Notes: generated by a model from the letters alone, not told the origin. A stretch of DNA of 64,000 nucleotides from Sphingorhabdus sp. Alg239-R122 (GCF_900537065.1 NZ_UNRC01000001.1:124001-188000), one strand, 5' to 3'. Shown: positions 17,372-27,716, counted from the first letter of the stretch. A program made the numbers and translations.

Positions 17372-19175
17372 TATTTTGCACTCCCGTTACTCGGTCATCA
17401 TGGGTGAGCCGAATATTACGGCTTCCATTGCGGTCCGGAAAACTTGGCCATAATCCCTGTGTCAATCCGTGCGCACTGGATGAGGTAACGCCGGCCTGAT
17501 CCTCATACATCCAGTAATTGCGCAGAATGATGCCAACATAAGCGCGCGTTTCGGAATAGGGAATGGATTCGATGAACAGCAAGGGATCACCATTGTCGCG
17601 CACTTCTCTGTTCCAGCGCGCTACGGGTGTTGGTCCCGCATTATAGGCTGCAATAATCTTGGGCAGCAGGCCCTGTGTCTGCGGCATCCTTTTAAGCTGC
17701 TCCAGATAAGTCTGCCCATATTCCAGGTTTATTTCCGGACGGTAAAGATCGGATACGTTGAAACGTTCTCCGCGTGAACGCGCAACATCGCTTGCTGTGC
17801 CCGGGCGGACCTGCATCAACCCGCGGGCATCGGCGCTGCTGCGCGCATTGGCGCGAAAGCCCGACTCCTGCAGCGTGTGCGCATAAACCAGCGCAGGATC
17901 AACACGCCATCCTTTAACAGGTGCCCATTTCGGACTGGGGAAACGTGCAAAGCTGTCTGGCCGTGCGCCCGATGGCCCATTATGCGCCATGAATATCTGT
18001 GCAGTAGGGAGACTGAGGTCACGGGCGAGCCGTAGCAGCGATTCATGCTCACTGGCATTGCCGATACGTGCCTGATGTCGCAACACTTCATCGGCCAATG
18101 TCGTTTCGCCAATTTCGGCCAGACCAATGGCTAGCTTGACATTTGCGTTATTGCGAAGCGCCCGCCAGTCATCCTTGCTGAAATCCGCAGGCTTGCGTCT
18201 GGTATCAGCTTTCAGGCCAAGGCGTTCACGCGCAAGCAAACCATAGAGTGTTTCGCCATAACTGGCGGCGTGACGCATATTCTGCTGGACATTTTCTGGT
18301 GCGCGGCATTTCATATTCGCGCGTGCGGCCCAGTAATACCCCGCAGCACGCATTTCTGGGTTGCTAGCGGTTGATGCTGTCTGCTGGAAAGATTGTGCGG
18401 CGCGAACACAGTCATTCAGCCGCCATGCGGCAAGCCCCGCCACCCAGTGCGCTTCGGACACCCATGCACCGCGGCCTTGTATGGCACGCATGGCCATCTG
18501 CAGCGCCATATTGTCGTTATTTTCGATATAATAGGACCAGGCGACACGCTGTTGCCATTCGGTTCGCGCTTCTGCGCTCAGCCTTCCCTCGACACCGTTT
18601 AGCAGCGATTGAGCACCGCGCGGATCGTCATTCTTGATGCGATCATATATTGCCGCTGCCGTATCAGTTGGCATGGAATTGTCGGCAACTGCACGAGGTT
18701 TGCCGCGCCGTGAAACACCGCTAAAGCTCGAGAGGCGGCGATATTGCGGAGAGCGGGGCAGGGTGGTTGCGCCGCGCCGTGTAGCAAGGCGTCCCAGCTG
18801 CGCGGCCTGCGGGATATGCGGAGCATCATTGAGCAGCGCCAGTAGCGGTCCGAGTTCAACTTTGGGCGAATTGGCAGCAAGGTAGAACTCGGCTTTGACG
18901 ATGTCATGCAGCGGACCTGACTGACGCTGGGCCAGCAATGACGTGACCACATTCCATTGCTTGCTTTTGATCGCAGAGAATATCTGCCTGTAATAGTTTT
19001 CATCGTTGCGGTTCAAGTGTTCCGGAACATTTTTGGCACTTGCCCGAGCTTTAAAATAATCGGTGCTTTTACCGGCATGAGCGGACGGGGCAGATATAAC
19101 AGGGAGCAGGGTTATACATGCTGCCACTACCGGCCATCTGAAACGGTTCACTGCTTTACGCTTTCGATTAGCCAT
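17361..19175 (-). CDS. Soluble lytic murein transglycosylase (Slt family)
   Basis: The 604-residue product has a signal peptide (ending ISAPSAHA), a long helical superhelix (about 60-410) and a C-terminal SLT domain. The catalytic glutamate is in YAHTLQESGFRANARS (about residue 437), followed by the family motif ARGLMQVRPGTA and, later, IAAYNAGPTPVARW. It cleaves the glycan strands of murein with anhydro-muropeptide formation in the periplasm. ATG 19175 follows an AGGAC site; an in-frame ATG at 19190 is possible. It overlaps the glycosylase gene upstream by 28 nt and moaB downstream by 11 nt, so the three form one operon. Confidence 0.92.
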   Translation of the reverse strand: MANRKRKAVNRFRWPVVAACITLLPVISAPSAHAGKSTDYFKARASAKNVPEHLNRNDENYYRQIFSAIKSKQWNVVTSLLAQRQSGPLHDIVKAEFYLAANSPKVELGPLLALLNDAPHIPQAAQLGRLATRRGATTLPRSPQYRRLSSFSGVSRRGKPRAVADNSMPTDTAAAIYDRIKNDDPRGAQSLLNGVEGRLSAEARTEWQQRVAWSYYIENNDNMALQMAMRAIQGRGAWVSEAHWVAGLAAWRLNDCVRAAQSFQQTASTASNPEMRAAGYYWAARANMKCRAPENVQQNMRHAASYGETLYGLLARERLGLKADTRRKPADFSKDDWRALRNNANVKLAIGLAEIGETTLADEVLRHQARIGNASEHESLLRLARDLSLPTAQIFMAHNGPSGARPDSFARFPSPKWAPVKGWRVDPALVYAHTLQESGFRANARSSADARGLMQVRPGTASDVARSRGERFNVSDLYRPEINLEYGQTYLEQLKRMPQTQGLLPKIIAAYNAGPTPVARWNREVRDNGDPLLFIESIPYSETRAYVGIILRNYWMYEDQAGVTSSSAHGLTQGLWPSFPDRNGSRNIRLTHDDRVTGVQNSGD

Positions 19176-19945
19176 TGCCAGTCCTGCCATGCCTTTGCCT
19201 TTAAACCGGGCCGCTGCATCAATGTGCGCGGGTGAAAACTGCTTGCCGCAGGGATATTCCCCGTTTCATGATTGATAAATTGTAAATTGAGTCGATTTTT
19301 CGGCAAGTCGTTGCCGGTGAGCGCCGAATTGGGCATATTGCCGAGTAATATGACAGCTTGCGGCGCGACCAGGGCGATATGCTTGTTCAATATGCTTCGA
19401 TAAGCCTGTAATATAGAGGCATCTAGCCGGTTCTCGAGTGAATGTTCCGGCAACAGTGATGCGTGATAAACATCTGTCTGCGCGATTCCCGCTGTGGTCA
19501 ATATCCTGCCCAACAGCTTTCCGGATACTCCCGAAAACAAGGTTTGTAGATCGTCTCTGTCGGGCATGTCCGATATAATCATCAACCTGGGTTTTAGCGG
19601 CCCATGCGGCGCGATACGTGTGCCAGTGCCGCTGGGCAGGGATAGCTGCGGATTCTCCATCCAGAAACGCGTAAATTCAGGATAGGCATCAGGCGGCACA
19701 GGCAAATTGACCTTTTGGGATTCAATTTTGCCTTGTTTCTGCTGTACGGTGGCGGTTTTTGTAACCGCTGCGCTTTGCATATTATCATGCCCGGCAGCCG
19801 CAGTCCGCACTGCCTCCTTGACGTCTTCTTTGTCGAGCCAACCCTCGGCTTCCGTAGAGTAATCGAGATCAACACCCGCGAGTTCCCACCATCCGAGCAG
19901 GCTATCGAGTTCTTCGCGGACCGTACCGCTCGACATTTCACTCAT
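19148..19945 (-). CDS. Divergent uracil-DNA glycosylase-family protein
   Basis: The 265-residue product has a variable N-terminal half and a C-terminal domain with the UDG-like fold signature LMIISDMPDRDD, GKLLGRILTTAGI, VILLGNMPN and SSFHPRTLMQRP. It lacks the GEAPG loop of type-4 enzymes, where MIISDMPDRDD stands instead, and has no cysteine cluster for a 4Fe-4S centre. The SSFHPRTLM motif stands for the usual HPS loop. Activity on uracil is therefore uncertain. ATG 19945 is preferred to an upstream in-frame GTG (19969). It is the first gene of a three-gene operon with slt and moaB. Confidence 0.75.
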   Translation of the reverse strand: MSEMSSGTVREELDSLLGWWELAGVDLDYSTEAEGWLDKEDVKEAVRTAAAGHDNMQSAAVTKTATVQQKQGKIESQKVNLPVPPDAYPEFTRFWMENPQLSLPSGTGTRIAPHGPLKPRLMIISDMPDRDDLQTLFSGVSGKLLGRILTTAGIAQTDVYHASLLPEHSLENRLDASILQAYRSILNKHIALVAPQAVILLGNMPNSALTGNDLPKNRLNLQFINHETGNIPAASSFHPRTLMQRPGLKAKAWQDWQWLIESVKQ

Positions 19946-20080
19946 GCTGCATTGCCTATTAAATTGCACATAGAGGGTTGGTCATCCGCTTTCAATTGGC
20001 TATCAAACCGTAATGAATAGGGATGTTTTTGCGAATTGGCAAAGACTGATAAGGGCCAAAGAGAAGATAAGGGCGGTATT

Positions 20081-21733
20081 ATGAGTGAACGTGAATCAAT
20101 GCCATATGACGTGGTGATTGTGGGCGGCGGGCCAGCAGGCCTTTCGGCAGCAATCCGGCTGAAGCAGCTGGCAGCGGCTGAGGACCGGGAGATTGATGTT
20201 TGCATTCTTGAAAAAGGCTCGGAAATCGGTGCGCACATCCTGTCAGGTGCCGTGGTTGATCCGATTGCACTTGATGAACTAATGCCGGATTGGCGCGACA
20301 AGGGCTGTCCGATGGCTGAAACACCGGTTACCGAAAACCATCACTGGATGCTGACTGAGGGGCGGAAGTTTGGCATGCCGCACATCATGACGCCGCCCTA
20401 TATGCACAATAAAGGCACATATACAGGTTCGCTGGGCAATATGTGCCGCTGGCTGGGTGAGCAGGCCGAAGAGCTCGGTGTGGAAATTTTCCCTGGTTTT
20501 GCCGCCGCTGAAATCCTTTATAATGATGATGGTTCGGTCAAGGGTGTAGCTACCGGCGATATGGGTATTGCCGAGGATGGCAGCAAAAAGGGTGAGTATG
20601 AACCCGGCCTTGAGCTCCACGCCAAATACACATTTTTTGCCGAAGGCGCGCGCGGCCACCTTACCAAAATCCTGAAAGGCCAGTTTGATCTGGAGGCAGA
20701 TTGTGAACCACAGACATATGGCCTTGGCATGAAAGAGCTGTGGGATATTCCGGTGGACCAGCATGAGCCGGGCCGTGTCATTCATACACAGGGCTGGCCG
20801 CTTGATGACGCATGGGGCGGGGGGTTCCTTTATCATCAGGCAAACGGACAGGTATCGCTCGGTTTTGTGGTGGCGCTGTCATATAAAAATCCGCACATGT
20901 CGCCGTTCCAGGAATTTCAGCGTTGGAAAACGCACCCGGATATTCGCGCAATACTCGAAGGCGGCAAGCGTGTAGCCTATGGCGCACGCGTGATTAACGA
21001 GGGCGGGTGGCAGTCCGTACCGAAACTCGCATTCCCCGGCGGTGCATTGATCGGTTGTAGTGCCGGTTTTGTGAATGTGCCGCGCATCAAAGGTACGCAT
21101 ACCGCCATGAAATCAGGCATGCTGGCGGCCGAAAGTGCCTATACAGCCGTTCAGGCGGAGCGGGGCAGTGATGAACTCAATGATTATCAGGAAAGCCTGA
21201 ATGACAGCTGGATTGCGACTGAGCTTAAGAAGGTCAAAAATGCCGAACCGCTGGTCGACAAGTTTGGCGGCACATGGGGTACGGTCTTTGCAGGCGCAGA
21301 CATGTGGATGCGGCAACTTCGTATCGGCTTGCCTTATACCATGGGGCATAAGGCGGATCACACCAAGCTGTGGCGTGAAGATCAATGCGTGAAAATCGAA
21401 TATCCGAAGCCCGATGGTATCATTTCATTTGATCGCCTGTCGTCTGTGTTCCTGTCGAATACGAACCATGCCGAAGATCAACCGGTGCATTTGCAGCTGA
21501 AGGACCCGAATATTCCGGTGGAACAAAATCTGCCGGTATTTGACGGCCCATCGCAGCGTTATTGCCCCGCGGGCGTATATGAGTTTGTCGAGGATGAAGG
21601 CGGCAATCCAAAGTTCCAGATCAATGCGCAAAACTGCGTGCATTGCAAGACCTGCGATATCAAGGATCCGGCGCAAAATATCAACTGGGTCGTGCCCGAA
21701 GGCGGCGGCGGTCCAAACTATCCGAACATGTAG
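20081..21733 (+). CDS. Electron-transfer flavoprotein:ubiquinone oxidoreductase
   Basis: The 550-residue membrane-associated flavoprotein passes electrons from ETF (fed by acyl-CoA dehydrogenases) to ubiquinone. The N-terminal FAD motif VVIVGGGPAGLSAAI is at about residues 10-24. The C-terminal 4Fe-4S cysteines are CPAGVYEF and CVHCKTCD (four Cys). The 550-residue length is normal. ATG 20081 follows AAGGGCGG; the open frame further upstream is not coding. It probably serves the fatty-acid and branched-chain catabolism that feeds the propionate operon found elsewhere in the window. Confidence 0.96.
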   Translation: MSERESMPYDVVIVGGGPAGLSAAIRLKQLAAAEDREIDVCILEKGSEIGAHILSGAVVDPIALDELMPDWRDKGCPMAETPVTENHHWMLTEGRKFGMPHIMTPPYMHNKGTYTGSLGNMCRWLGEQAEELGVEIFPGFAAAEILYNDDGSVKGVATGDMGIAEDGSKKGEYEPGLELHAKYTFFAEGARGHLTKILKGQFDLEADCEPQTYGLGMKELWDIPVDQHEPGRVIHTQGWPLDDAWGGGFLYHQANGQVSLGFVVALSYKNPHMSPFQEFQRWKTHPDIRAILEGGKRVAYGARVINEGGWQSVPKLAFPGGALIGCSAGFVNVPRIKGTHTAMKSGMLAAESAYTAVQAERGSDELNDYQESLNDSWIATELKKVKNAEPLVDKFGGTWGTVFAGADMWMRQLRIGLPYTMGHKADHTKLWREDQCVKIEYPKPDGIISFDRLSSVFLSNTNHAEDQPVHLQLKDPNIPVEQNLPVFDGPSQRYCPAGVYEFVEDEGGNPKFQINAQNCVHCKTCDIKDPAQNINWVVPEGGGGPNYPNM

Positions 21734-21747
21734 ATTGTCAGGCAGAA

Positions 21748-22602
21748 ATGGCTAAACGCCTATCCGAAACCGCCTATGCGAAAATCAATCTCGCATTGCA
21801 TGTCCGTGCACGACGAGATGATGGCTATCACGAGCTTGAGACCATTTTTGCATTTTTGGACGATGGTGATGTATTGACGGCAGAGGCAGCAAATACACTG
21901 ATGCTTGATATCACCGGACCTTTTTCGGGCAATCTGGAAATAGACGGAAATCTTGTATTACAGGCGGCCACGGCCCTTCGTGATCATACGGGCGTTGATG
22001 CAGGCGCGAAGTTTGTACTGGACAAAAAACTACCCATTGCTTCGGGAATAGGCGGCGGGTCTGCCGATGCGGCTGCGGCGCTGCGTCTGTTGAACCGGTT
22101 ATGGGCCTTGGACCTGACGGAAAATGAATTGGTGGATATCGGCGCACCTTTGGGAGCTGATATTGCTGCATGCATTTATAGCCGTACATGTATTGGCAGC
22201 GGCATAGGTGAACAGATTGTTTTCACGCAGGATGCGGGCCTGGCGGACCTTCATTGTCTGCTCGTCAATCCAGGTATTGCTGTTGCAACAGGTCCGGTTT
22301 TCCAGGGGTGGGACGGTATTGATCTTGGAGGGCTACAGGACGCAGATATTCTTACTGCAGCGCTGGCCGGACGTAATGACATGCAGGTTTCGGCACTTAA
22401 AATCGTACCAGAAATAGCTGGTATCCTGCAAATGCTTGAATCGTGGTCGCCGTTGCTGGCGCGGATGTCCGGTTCTGGCGCGACCTGTTTTGCCCTGTTT
22501 GACAGCGCCGATAATATGCATGATGCGGCACAGGATATCCGCAAGCAAAGCCCCGGTTACTGGACCATGACCGGCAGGTTGCGGGATGCTGCACATGGGT
22601 GA
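21748..22602 (+). CDS. ispE: 4-diphosphocytidyl-2-C-methyl-D-erythritol kinase
   Basis: The 284-residue GHMP kinase phosphorylates CDP-methylerythritol in the MEP pathway to isoprenoids. The ATP loop is LPIASGIGGGSADAAAALRLL; the N-terminal AYAKINLALHV and C-terminal LARMSGSGATCFALF motifs are typical. ATG 21748 lies 14 nt after the ETF-QO stop; the open frame that reaches back to 21643 is not used. It overlaps the next gene by 17 nt, so co-translation with the amidohydrolase is likely. Confidence 0.95.
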   Translation: MAKRLSETAYAKINLALHVRARRDDGYHELETIFAFLDDGDVLTAEAANTLMLDITGPFSGNLEIDGNLVLQAATALRDHTGVDAGAKFVLDKKLPIASGIGGGSADAAAALRLLNRLWALDLTENELVDIGAPLGADIAACIYSRTCIGSGIGEQIVFTQDAGLADLHCLLVNPGIAVATGPVFQGWDGIDLGGLQDADILTAALAGRNDMQVSALKIVPEIAGILQMLESWSPLLARMSGSGATCFALFDSADNMHDAAQDIRKQSPGYWTMTGRLRDAAHG

Positions 22603-23338
22603 TGTAAGTTCTACATGGAGACACGTTGCAGGCCATGGTGACAATGCAAAAATTCTTGTCATTGGTGACCATGCCTCAAATCATGTGCCAAGTGATGCGG
22701 AATTGGATGTATCGCCTGCGTTGCTGAAGACACATGTCGCCGTCGACCTTGGCAGCGCAGAAGTTGCGCAGTACCTGCATGAAATATTTGGTTTTTCACT
22801 GTTTCTGGCGACAACATCACGGCTCGTGGTCGACCTCAACCGTCACCGCAATGACATGGCCGCTATTCCTCTGCAAAGCGACGGGATAGATATTCCGGGT
22901 AATGCCTTGGACAACGAAGCGCGCGAACGGCGATTGAGACGCTTTCATGATAGCTATCATGATGCGCTGAGCGAGTACATCGCGCGCACCAAGCCCACGT
23001 TTTTGTTATTTTTGCACAGCTTTACACCCGTGTTGGAAAGTGATGGGGCAAAGCCGCGTCCATGGCACTTCGGTGTCATGTATAACGAGGATGAACGTGC
23101 CGGAAAGCTGGCTGTGCCGTTATTTTCTGCCACAGGGCACAAGACCGGTGACCAACTTCCTTATTCGGGCAAGATATATAACAGTTCGCTGGAACGGCAC
23201 GGGGATATCAATCATATTCCCTATATTGGTCTTGAAATGAGGCAGGATCTGATCATGGATATTTCAGGGCGGGACAGTTTCGCTCAAATTATTGGGCCAA
23301 TATGTCAGGAAATTACACAAAAGCTTGCATCTGCATAA
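22586..23338 (+). CDS. N-formylglutamate amidohydrolase family protein
   Basis: The 250-residue protein has the family motif VIGDHASNHVP, plus VDLGSAEVA, FLHSFTPV and IGLEMRQDL. True members hydrolyse N-formylglutamate in histidine degradation, but small stand-alone versions also occur without a hut cluster, as here, so the substrate is uncertain. The start is inside the end of ispE (overlap 17 nt); ATG 22595 is an equally possible start with GGGA 8 nt ahead. ilvD follows after 48 nt. Confidence 0.85.
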   Translation: MLHMGDVSSTWRHVAGHGDNAKILVIGDHASNHVPSDAELDVSPALLKTHVAVDLGSAEVAQYLHEIFGFSLFLATTSRLVVDLNRHRNDMAAIPLQSDGIDIPGNALDNEARERRLRRFHDSYHDALSEYIARTKPTFLLFLHSFTPVLESDGAKPRPWHFGVMYNEDERAGKLAVPLFSATGHKTGDQLPYSGKIYNSSLERHGDINHIPYIGLEMRQDLIMDISGRDSFAQIIGPICQEITQKLASA

Positions 23339-23386
23339 CGACATGCCATTAAAGGCGCGACTAGGCTTTCAACAAGAGAAAACGCA

Positions 23387-25108
23387 ATGAACCGTAAATT
23401 TGATAAGTCCAAATTGCCAAGCCGCCATGTTTCTGTCGGCCCGGAACGTGCACCGCACCGTAGCTATTATTATGCCATGGGTCTGGATGAAGACGATATT
23501 GCGCGGCCATTTGTGGCGGTGGCGTCTGCGGGCAATGACAGTGCGCCATGTAATACTACGCTCAATGCGCAGGCTGATATCTGCCGACAGGGTGTCGAGA
23601 CGGGCGGCGGTATGCCGCGCCGTTTCAACACTATTACGGTGACCGATGGTATCGCCATGGGGCATCAGGGAATGAAAAGCTCGCTGGTTAGCCGTGAAGT
23701 CATTGCAGATTCGGTAGAACTGAGTGTGCGCGGCCATTGTTATGATGCACTGGTGGGTTTCGCGGGGTGTGACAAAAGCCTGCCGGGCATGATGATGGCG
23801 ATGCTCCGGCTCAATGTGCCTTCGATCTTTGTTTACGGTGGTTCAATCCTTCCTGGCACCTATCAGGGTGAGGATGTCACTGTGGTTGATGTGTTTGAAA
23901 AAGTGGGGCAGCATGCAGCGGGTAATTGCCCGCTTCAGGAGTTGATTGCGCTCGAAAAAGTGGCGTGTCCCGGTCACGGTGCATGCGGCGGGCAATTCAC
24001 CGCTAACACCATGGCCTGTGTAGGTGAAGCAATCGGATTATCATTACCAAACAGTAATATGGCACCCGCACCGTATAGATCACGTGAAGAAATTGCGAAA
24101 GCGGCGGGCGAGCAGGTTATGGCTTTGCTTGAGACAAACTTGCGTCCGCGTGACATATGTACGCGCGAAGCGTTTGAAAATGCTGCGCGGGTCGTGGCAG
24201 CCACGGGCGGTTCCACCAATGCAGCGCTGCACCTTCCCGCCATGGCGGGCGAAGCGGGTATCGACTTTGACCTGTTTGATGTCGCCGAGATTTTCAAGAC
24301 CACGCCCTATATTGCCGACCTGAAACCCGGCGGCAAGTATGTGGCGAAGGACATGCATGAGGCGGGCGGTGTCTATATGCTGATGAAAACGATGATGGAT
24401 GGTGGTTTGCTGCATAGAGATTGCATGACTGTCACTGGCAAGACGCTGGGTGAGAATATCGACGAAATCACATGGAATCCAGATCAGAAAGTTATCTATG
24501 ACGTCAAGACGCCAATCACGCCAACTGGTGGTGTTGTGGGGCTTCGCGGCACATTGGCGCCGGATGGGGCAATAGTGAAAGTAGCAGGAATGGACCGGTT
24601 GCAATTTACAGGCCCTGCACAGGTTTTTGAATGCGAAGAAGATGCTTTTGCCGCCGTAGAAAAACGTGAAATCAATGAAGGCAGTGTGATTGTAATCCGC
24701 AATGAAGGCCCCAAAGGCGGGCCCGGTATGCGCGAAATGCTGTCGACAACAGCCGCGCTATACGGGCAGGGCATGGGCGAGAAAGTCGCGCTTATTACCG
24801 ATGGGCGTTTTTCAGGGGCGACACGCGGTTTTTGCATCGGACATGTCGGACCGGAAGCGGCCGCTGGTGGACCTATCGCCCTGGTGCATGATGGCGATGT
24901 AATTACGATTGATGCTGAGGCTGGCACCATTGATTTGCAGGTTAGTGAAGACGAGCTGGAAAAGCGCCGTGAAACATGGAAACCACAAGAGAATGATTAT
25001 GCTTCCGGTGCGCTGTGGCGTTATGCGCAGAATGTGGGGGCAGCACATGAAGGCGCCGTTACGCACCCCGGTGCTAAAGCAGAAAAGCATGTTTATGCAG
25101 ATATCTAA
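23387..25108 (+). CDS. ilvD: Dihydroxy-acid dehydratase
   Basis: The 573-residue enzyme dehydrates dihydroxy-isovalerate and its ethyl analogue in valine and isoleucine synthesis. The iron-sulfur cysteines are C55 (SAPCNTT), C128 (GCDKSLPG) and C200 (GHGACGG). The C-terminal [13 protein letters not shown] motif contains the catalytic serine. Length fits the bacterial family. ATG 23387 is 10 nt from an AAGAG site. The next gene starts 14 nt after the stop, so the two may share a transcript. Confidence 0.96.
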   Translation: MNRKFDKSKLPSRHVSVGPERAPHRSYYYAMGLDEDDIARPFVAVASAGNDSAPCNTTLNAQADICRQGVETGGGMPRRFNTITVTDGIAMGHQGMKSSLVSREVIADSVELSVRGHCYDALVGFAGCDKSLPGMMMAMLRLNVPSIFVYGGSILPGTYQGEDVTVVDVFEKVGQHAAGNCPLQELIALEKVACPGHGACGGQFTANTMACVGEAIGLSLPNSNMAPAPYRSREEIAKAAGEQVMALLETNLRPRDICTREAFENAARVVAATGGSTNAALHLPAMAGEAGIDFDLFDVAEIFKTTPYIADLKPGGKYVAKDMHEAGGVYMLMKTMMDGGLLHRDCMTVTGKTLGENIDEITWNPDQKVIYDVKTPITPTGGVVGLRGTLAPDGAIVKVAGMDRLQFTGPAQVFECEEDAFAAVEKREINEGSVIVIRNEGPKGGPGMREMLSTTAALYGQGMGEKVALITDGRFSGATRGFCIGHVGPEAAAGGPIALVHDGDVITIDAEAGTIDLQVSEDELEKRRETWKPQENDYASGALWRYAQNVGAAHEGAVTHPGAKAEKHVYADI

Positions 25109-25122
25109 CTCGGAATCTTTAT

Positions 25123-26325
25123 ATGGGTGAGGAAATTGTCCGTATAGCTGCGCGGGGTGACGGCATCACCGAAAGCGGAAAGCACGTGCCTATGTCTGCC
25201 CCGGGGGATGTGCTGCAGGAGGATGGTGGTCTTGCCTGGGGCGCGCATCATGTGATGCCACCTTGTCAGCATTTTGAACTGTGCGGTGGGTGTAACCTGC
25301 AACAGCTTGATGATGTGAGCTACGCCGAATTTGTCCGTGACCGTGTGGCCAATTCGATTGATTCCCAGGGATTGCAGGCGGATGAAATTGCGGCAGCGGT
25401 GCTCAGCCCGCCGCAAAGCCGCCGCCGCGTGGGGCTGCGCGCCATCCGTATGGGACGGAAACTGCATATCGGTTTTCATACAGGTGGCAGTCACCGTGTG
25501 ATCGACATGCAGCAATGCGAAGTCATGCGACCAGAACTGTTCGCGCTCGTTGCACCTCTCAGGCAGCTGCTGGACGGGTGGCCCGGTAAATCACTGAGCT
25601 GTGTGGTGGATATGACGCTGGTTGATCAGGGCGCGGACATTCATATCAAAAACCTTAACTTTGACGGACTGGAGCAGACACAGGCACTTTTGGACTTTGC
25701 CAGAGAAAATGGCCTTGCAAGGTTGAGTATGGATCAGGGCTATGGACCGGAAGCCATCTGGGAGCCGGAACCTGCGACCATGAGCTTTAGCGGTCATGCG
25801 GTAGGTTTTCCAGCGGGTGCGTTCCTGCAACCAACCCGCGAAGGCGAGGATGCGCTTGTTGCTGCAGCAAAAGAGGCGTTGCACGGAAGCAAGGTTATTG
25901 CCGACCTGTTTTGTGGTATTGGTACTTTTGCACTGCATTTGACTGGTGGCCGTAAAATATATGCGGGCGAAGCGTCACGTGATGCGCTGATGGCGCTAAA
26001 AATGGCTGCCAATATGCGGCAATTACCGATATTTGCCGATCACCGTGATCTGTATCGCAAACCGCTGATGGCAGAGGAATTGAACCGGTTTGAAGCCGTA
26101 TTGCTTGACCCGCCGCGTTCAGGTGCAAAGGAGCAGGTGGGAGAGCTGGCTTTATCCACTGTTCCCAAAATCTGTTATATCAGCTGCAATCCGGTGAGCT
26201 GGGCGCGTGATGCCAAAAAGCTATGTCAGGCCGGCTACCGTATCCGCAAGATATGGCCAGTCGGACAATTCCGCTGGTCTACACATGTGGAGTTGGTCAG
26301 TCTATTTGAGAAGGTGGAAAGTTAA
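25123..26325 (+). CDS. RlmD/TrmA-family iron-sulfur RNA uracil-C5 methyltransferase
   Basis: The 400-residue protein has four cysteines for a 4Fe-4S cluster (C48, C54, C57 in PPCQHFELCGGC and C132 in QQCEVM), a Rossmann SAM-binding domain (ADLFCGIGTFALHL), the motif LLDPPRSGA and the catalytic YISCNPVSWARD, whose Cys attacks uracil C6. A RlmD- or RlmC-like rRNA target is likely, since TrmFO already makes the tRNA T54 modification in this window. The stop codon overlaps the convergent nitrilase stop (they share 4 nt). Confidence 0.9.
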   Translation: MGEEIVRIAARGDGITESGKHVPMSAPGDVLQEDGGLAWGAHHVMPPCQHFELCGGCNLQQLDDVSYAEFVRDRVANSIDSQGLQADEIAAAVLSPPQSRRRVGLRAIRMGRKLHIGFHTGGSHRVIDMQQCEVMRPELFALVAPLRQLLDGWPGKSLSCVVDMTLVDQGADIHIKNLNFDGLEQTQALLDFARENGLARLSMDQGYGPEAIWEPEPATMSFSGHAVGFPAGAFLQPTREGEDALVAAAKEALHGSKVIADLFCGIGTFALHLTGGRKIYAGEASRDALMALKMAANMRQLPIFADHRDLYRKPLMAEELNRFEAVLLDPPRSGAKEQVGELALSTVPKICYISCNPVSWARDAKKLCQAGYRIRKIWPVGQFRWSTHVELVSLFEKVES

Positions 26326-27266
26326 TTCTTCCAGACAACACCGTCTTTTGCGCTGCGATCAACGCGGAGTTCAAACACATCGGCGCGTGAATAATGCCCG
26401 TCTGTATCCAATGAGGCTAGGCCTTGGCCTATCATCGACATATCCAGTTCAGCGGTGATGATTTCTGTGCCATCCCCCGCCTGTGCCAGTATTTCGGCAT
26501 CGGGCGCGATGATCTGACTACCACCGAATTGTAGCTGTGCATTATCCATTTGCTGAACAAGCGTGCGGGCCTGTGCATTATTACCCAATCGATCAATACT
26601 TTCCAGCAAATCATCACGGTGTTGCACTGTCCCCGCTGCCAGCACAAAACAACGCCCTTCAAAAGCATAATGGCGTGAGGCGATTGAATAGCTTTCGCGC
26701 ACAGTTGGCCATGCGGCAACATGTATCATTTCTCCCTGATTATGCATGGCCGCGCGCGCAAGCGGCATCCAGTGTTCCCAGCAGACCAGGTTACCGATTT
26801 TACCTTGTGGACCGTCATGAATATCCAGCGTAGAGCCGTCGCCCCGGTTCCAGATGAGCCGTTCACCATGCGTTGGGACAAGTTTGCGGTGCGGCAGGGG
26901 TGGCAAACCGGACCGGAATAGTATCTGGTTATTATACAGGCTGTTGCGTCGTCGTTCATGTGCACCCACGGACACCATAACGCCTGCTTTGTCGACTAGC
27001 GCCTGTAGTGGTTCAAATCTGGAATCTCTCTCCCGAACGGCCTGTTCCAGCAGTATCGCATGCAATGCTTTTGTACCTGGGTGATCCCATTTGGCCGCAT
27101 CGGACGCTTCGTCCAGCCACAACGGATAACCGCCCAGAAATGTCTCACCAAAGGCGATAAGCTCTGCACCCGTATCAATGGCATCCTGCAACAAAAGGAG
27201 CAGGCGTTTCAGCCCCTCCGTGATATCCAAAGGTACAGGAGCGGCCTGGACAATAGCAGTTTTCAT
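26322..27266 (-). CDS. Nitrilase-family carbon-nitrogen hydrolase
   Basis: The 314-residue protein has the family triad: E41 in FGETFLGGYP, K128 in PHRKLVPTHGE and C162 in NLVCWEHWMPL. The GGYPxW motif and WEHWMP are typical of true nitrilases rather than amidases, so a nitrile-to-acid reaction is likely; the natural substrate is unknown. ATG 27266 gives the canonical start MKTAIVQAAPV; the open frame to 27332 overlaps the downstream MAPEG gene and is not used. The gene is adjacent to two MAPEG genes on the same strand. Confidence 0.9.
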   Translation of the reverse strand: MKTAIVQAAPVPLDITEGLKRLLLLLQDAIDTGAELIAFGETFLGGYPLWLDEASDAAKWDHPGTKALHAILLEQAVRERDSRFEPLQALVDKAGVMVSVGAHERRRNSLYNNQILFRSGLPPLPHRKLVPTHGERLIWNRGDGSTLDIHDGPQGKIGNLVCWEHWMPLARAAMHNQGEMIHVAAWPTVRESYSIASRHYAFEGRCFVLAAGTVQHRDDLLESIDRLGNNAQARTLVQQMDNAQLQFGGSQIIAPDAEILAQAGDGTEIITAELDMSMIGQGLASLDTDGHYSRADVFELRVDRSAKDGVVWKN

Positions 27267-27277
27267 ATCTGTCGTTT

Positions 27278-27715
27278 CTAGTGATGGAAAAATACGTGCA
27301 TGAATATATGGATCACCAATGCCCATAGGCATAAACTTGACAACACAAACAATGCAAACCGTATCTTGATGATATTTGTTGTGGCTTGAACCAAGCTATG
27401 AATGATACGCAGGATGACAAATGCCCATGCCAGATACAGGTTCCAGCCGTCGCCCATACCCATGATGCCCAGCAGTATGCAGGCCGGATAGAATAATGTG
27501 GGCAGTTCGAGCAGGTGATTGTAATTATGCGCTATCCATTGAACTTTAGGCTCAAGTATCTTGTCGAGGTCAGCGCCAACGCCGCCACGCATATTACCAA
27601 GGTCAAGGTCTTTTGATTTTTGCATAGCCGGAATACGGGTAGCGTACATCCACACCCACATTATCATGGTCCAAAGAAAAAGAACGGCTACCGGTTGAAA
27701 AATAGGGCTATTCAT
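27278..27715 (-). CDS. MAPEG-family membrane protein (second of a tandem pair)
   Basis: The 145-residue protein has four hydrophobic segments and the MAPEG pattern HNYNHLLELPTLFY, then WAFVILRIIHSLVQATTNIIKIRF. In the family these are glutathione-using membrane transferases or related enzymes. Its start (ATG 27715) lies 1 nt after the stop of the upstream MAPEG gene. The two are clearly homologous, so a tandem duplication is likely. Cellular role unknown; its proximity to the nitrilase is not informative. Confidence 0.85.
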   Translation of the reverse strand: MNSPIFQPVAVLFLWTMIMWVWMYATRIPAMQKSKDLDLGNMRGGVGADLDKILEPKVQWIAHNYNHLLELPTLFYPACILLGIMGMGDGWNLYLAWAFVILRIIHSLVQATTNIIKIRFALFVLSSLCLWALVIHIFMHVFFHH

Positions 27716-27716
27716 A

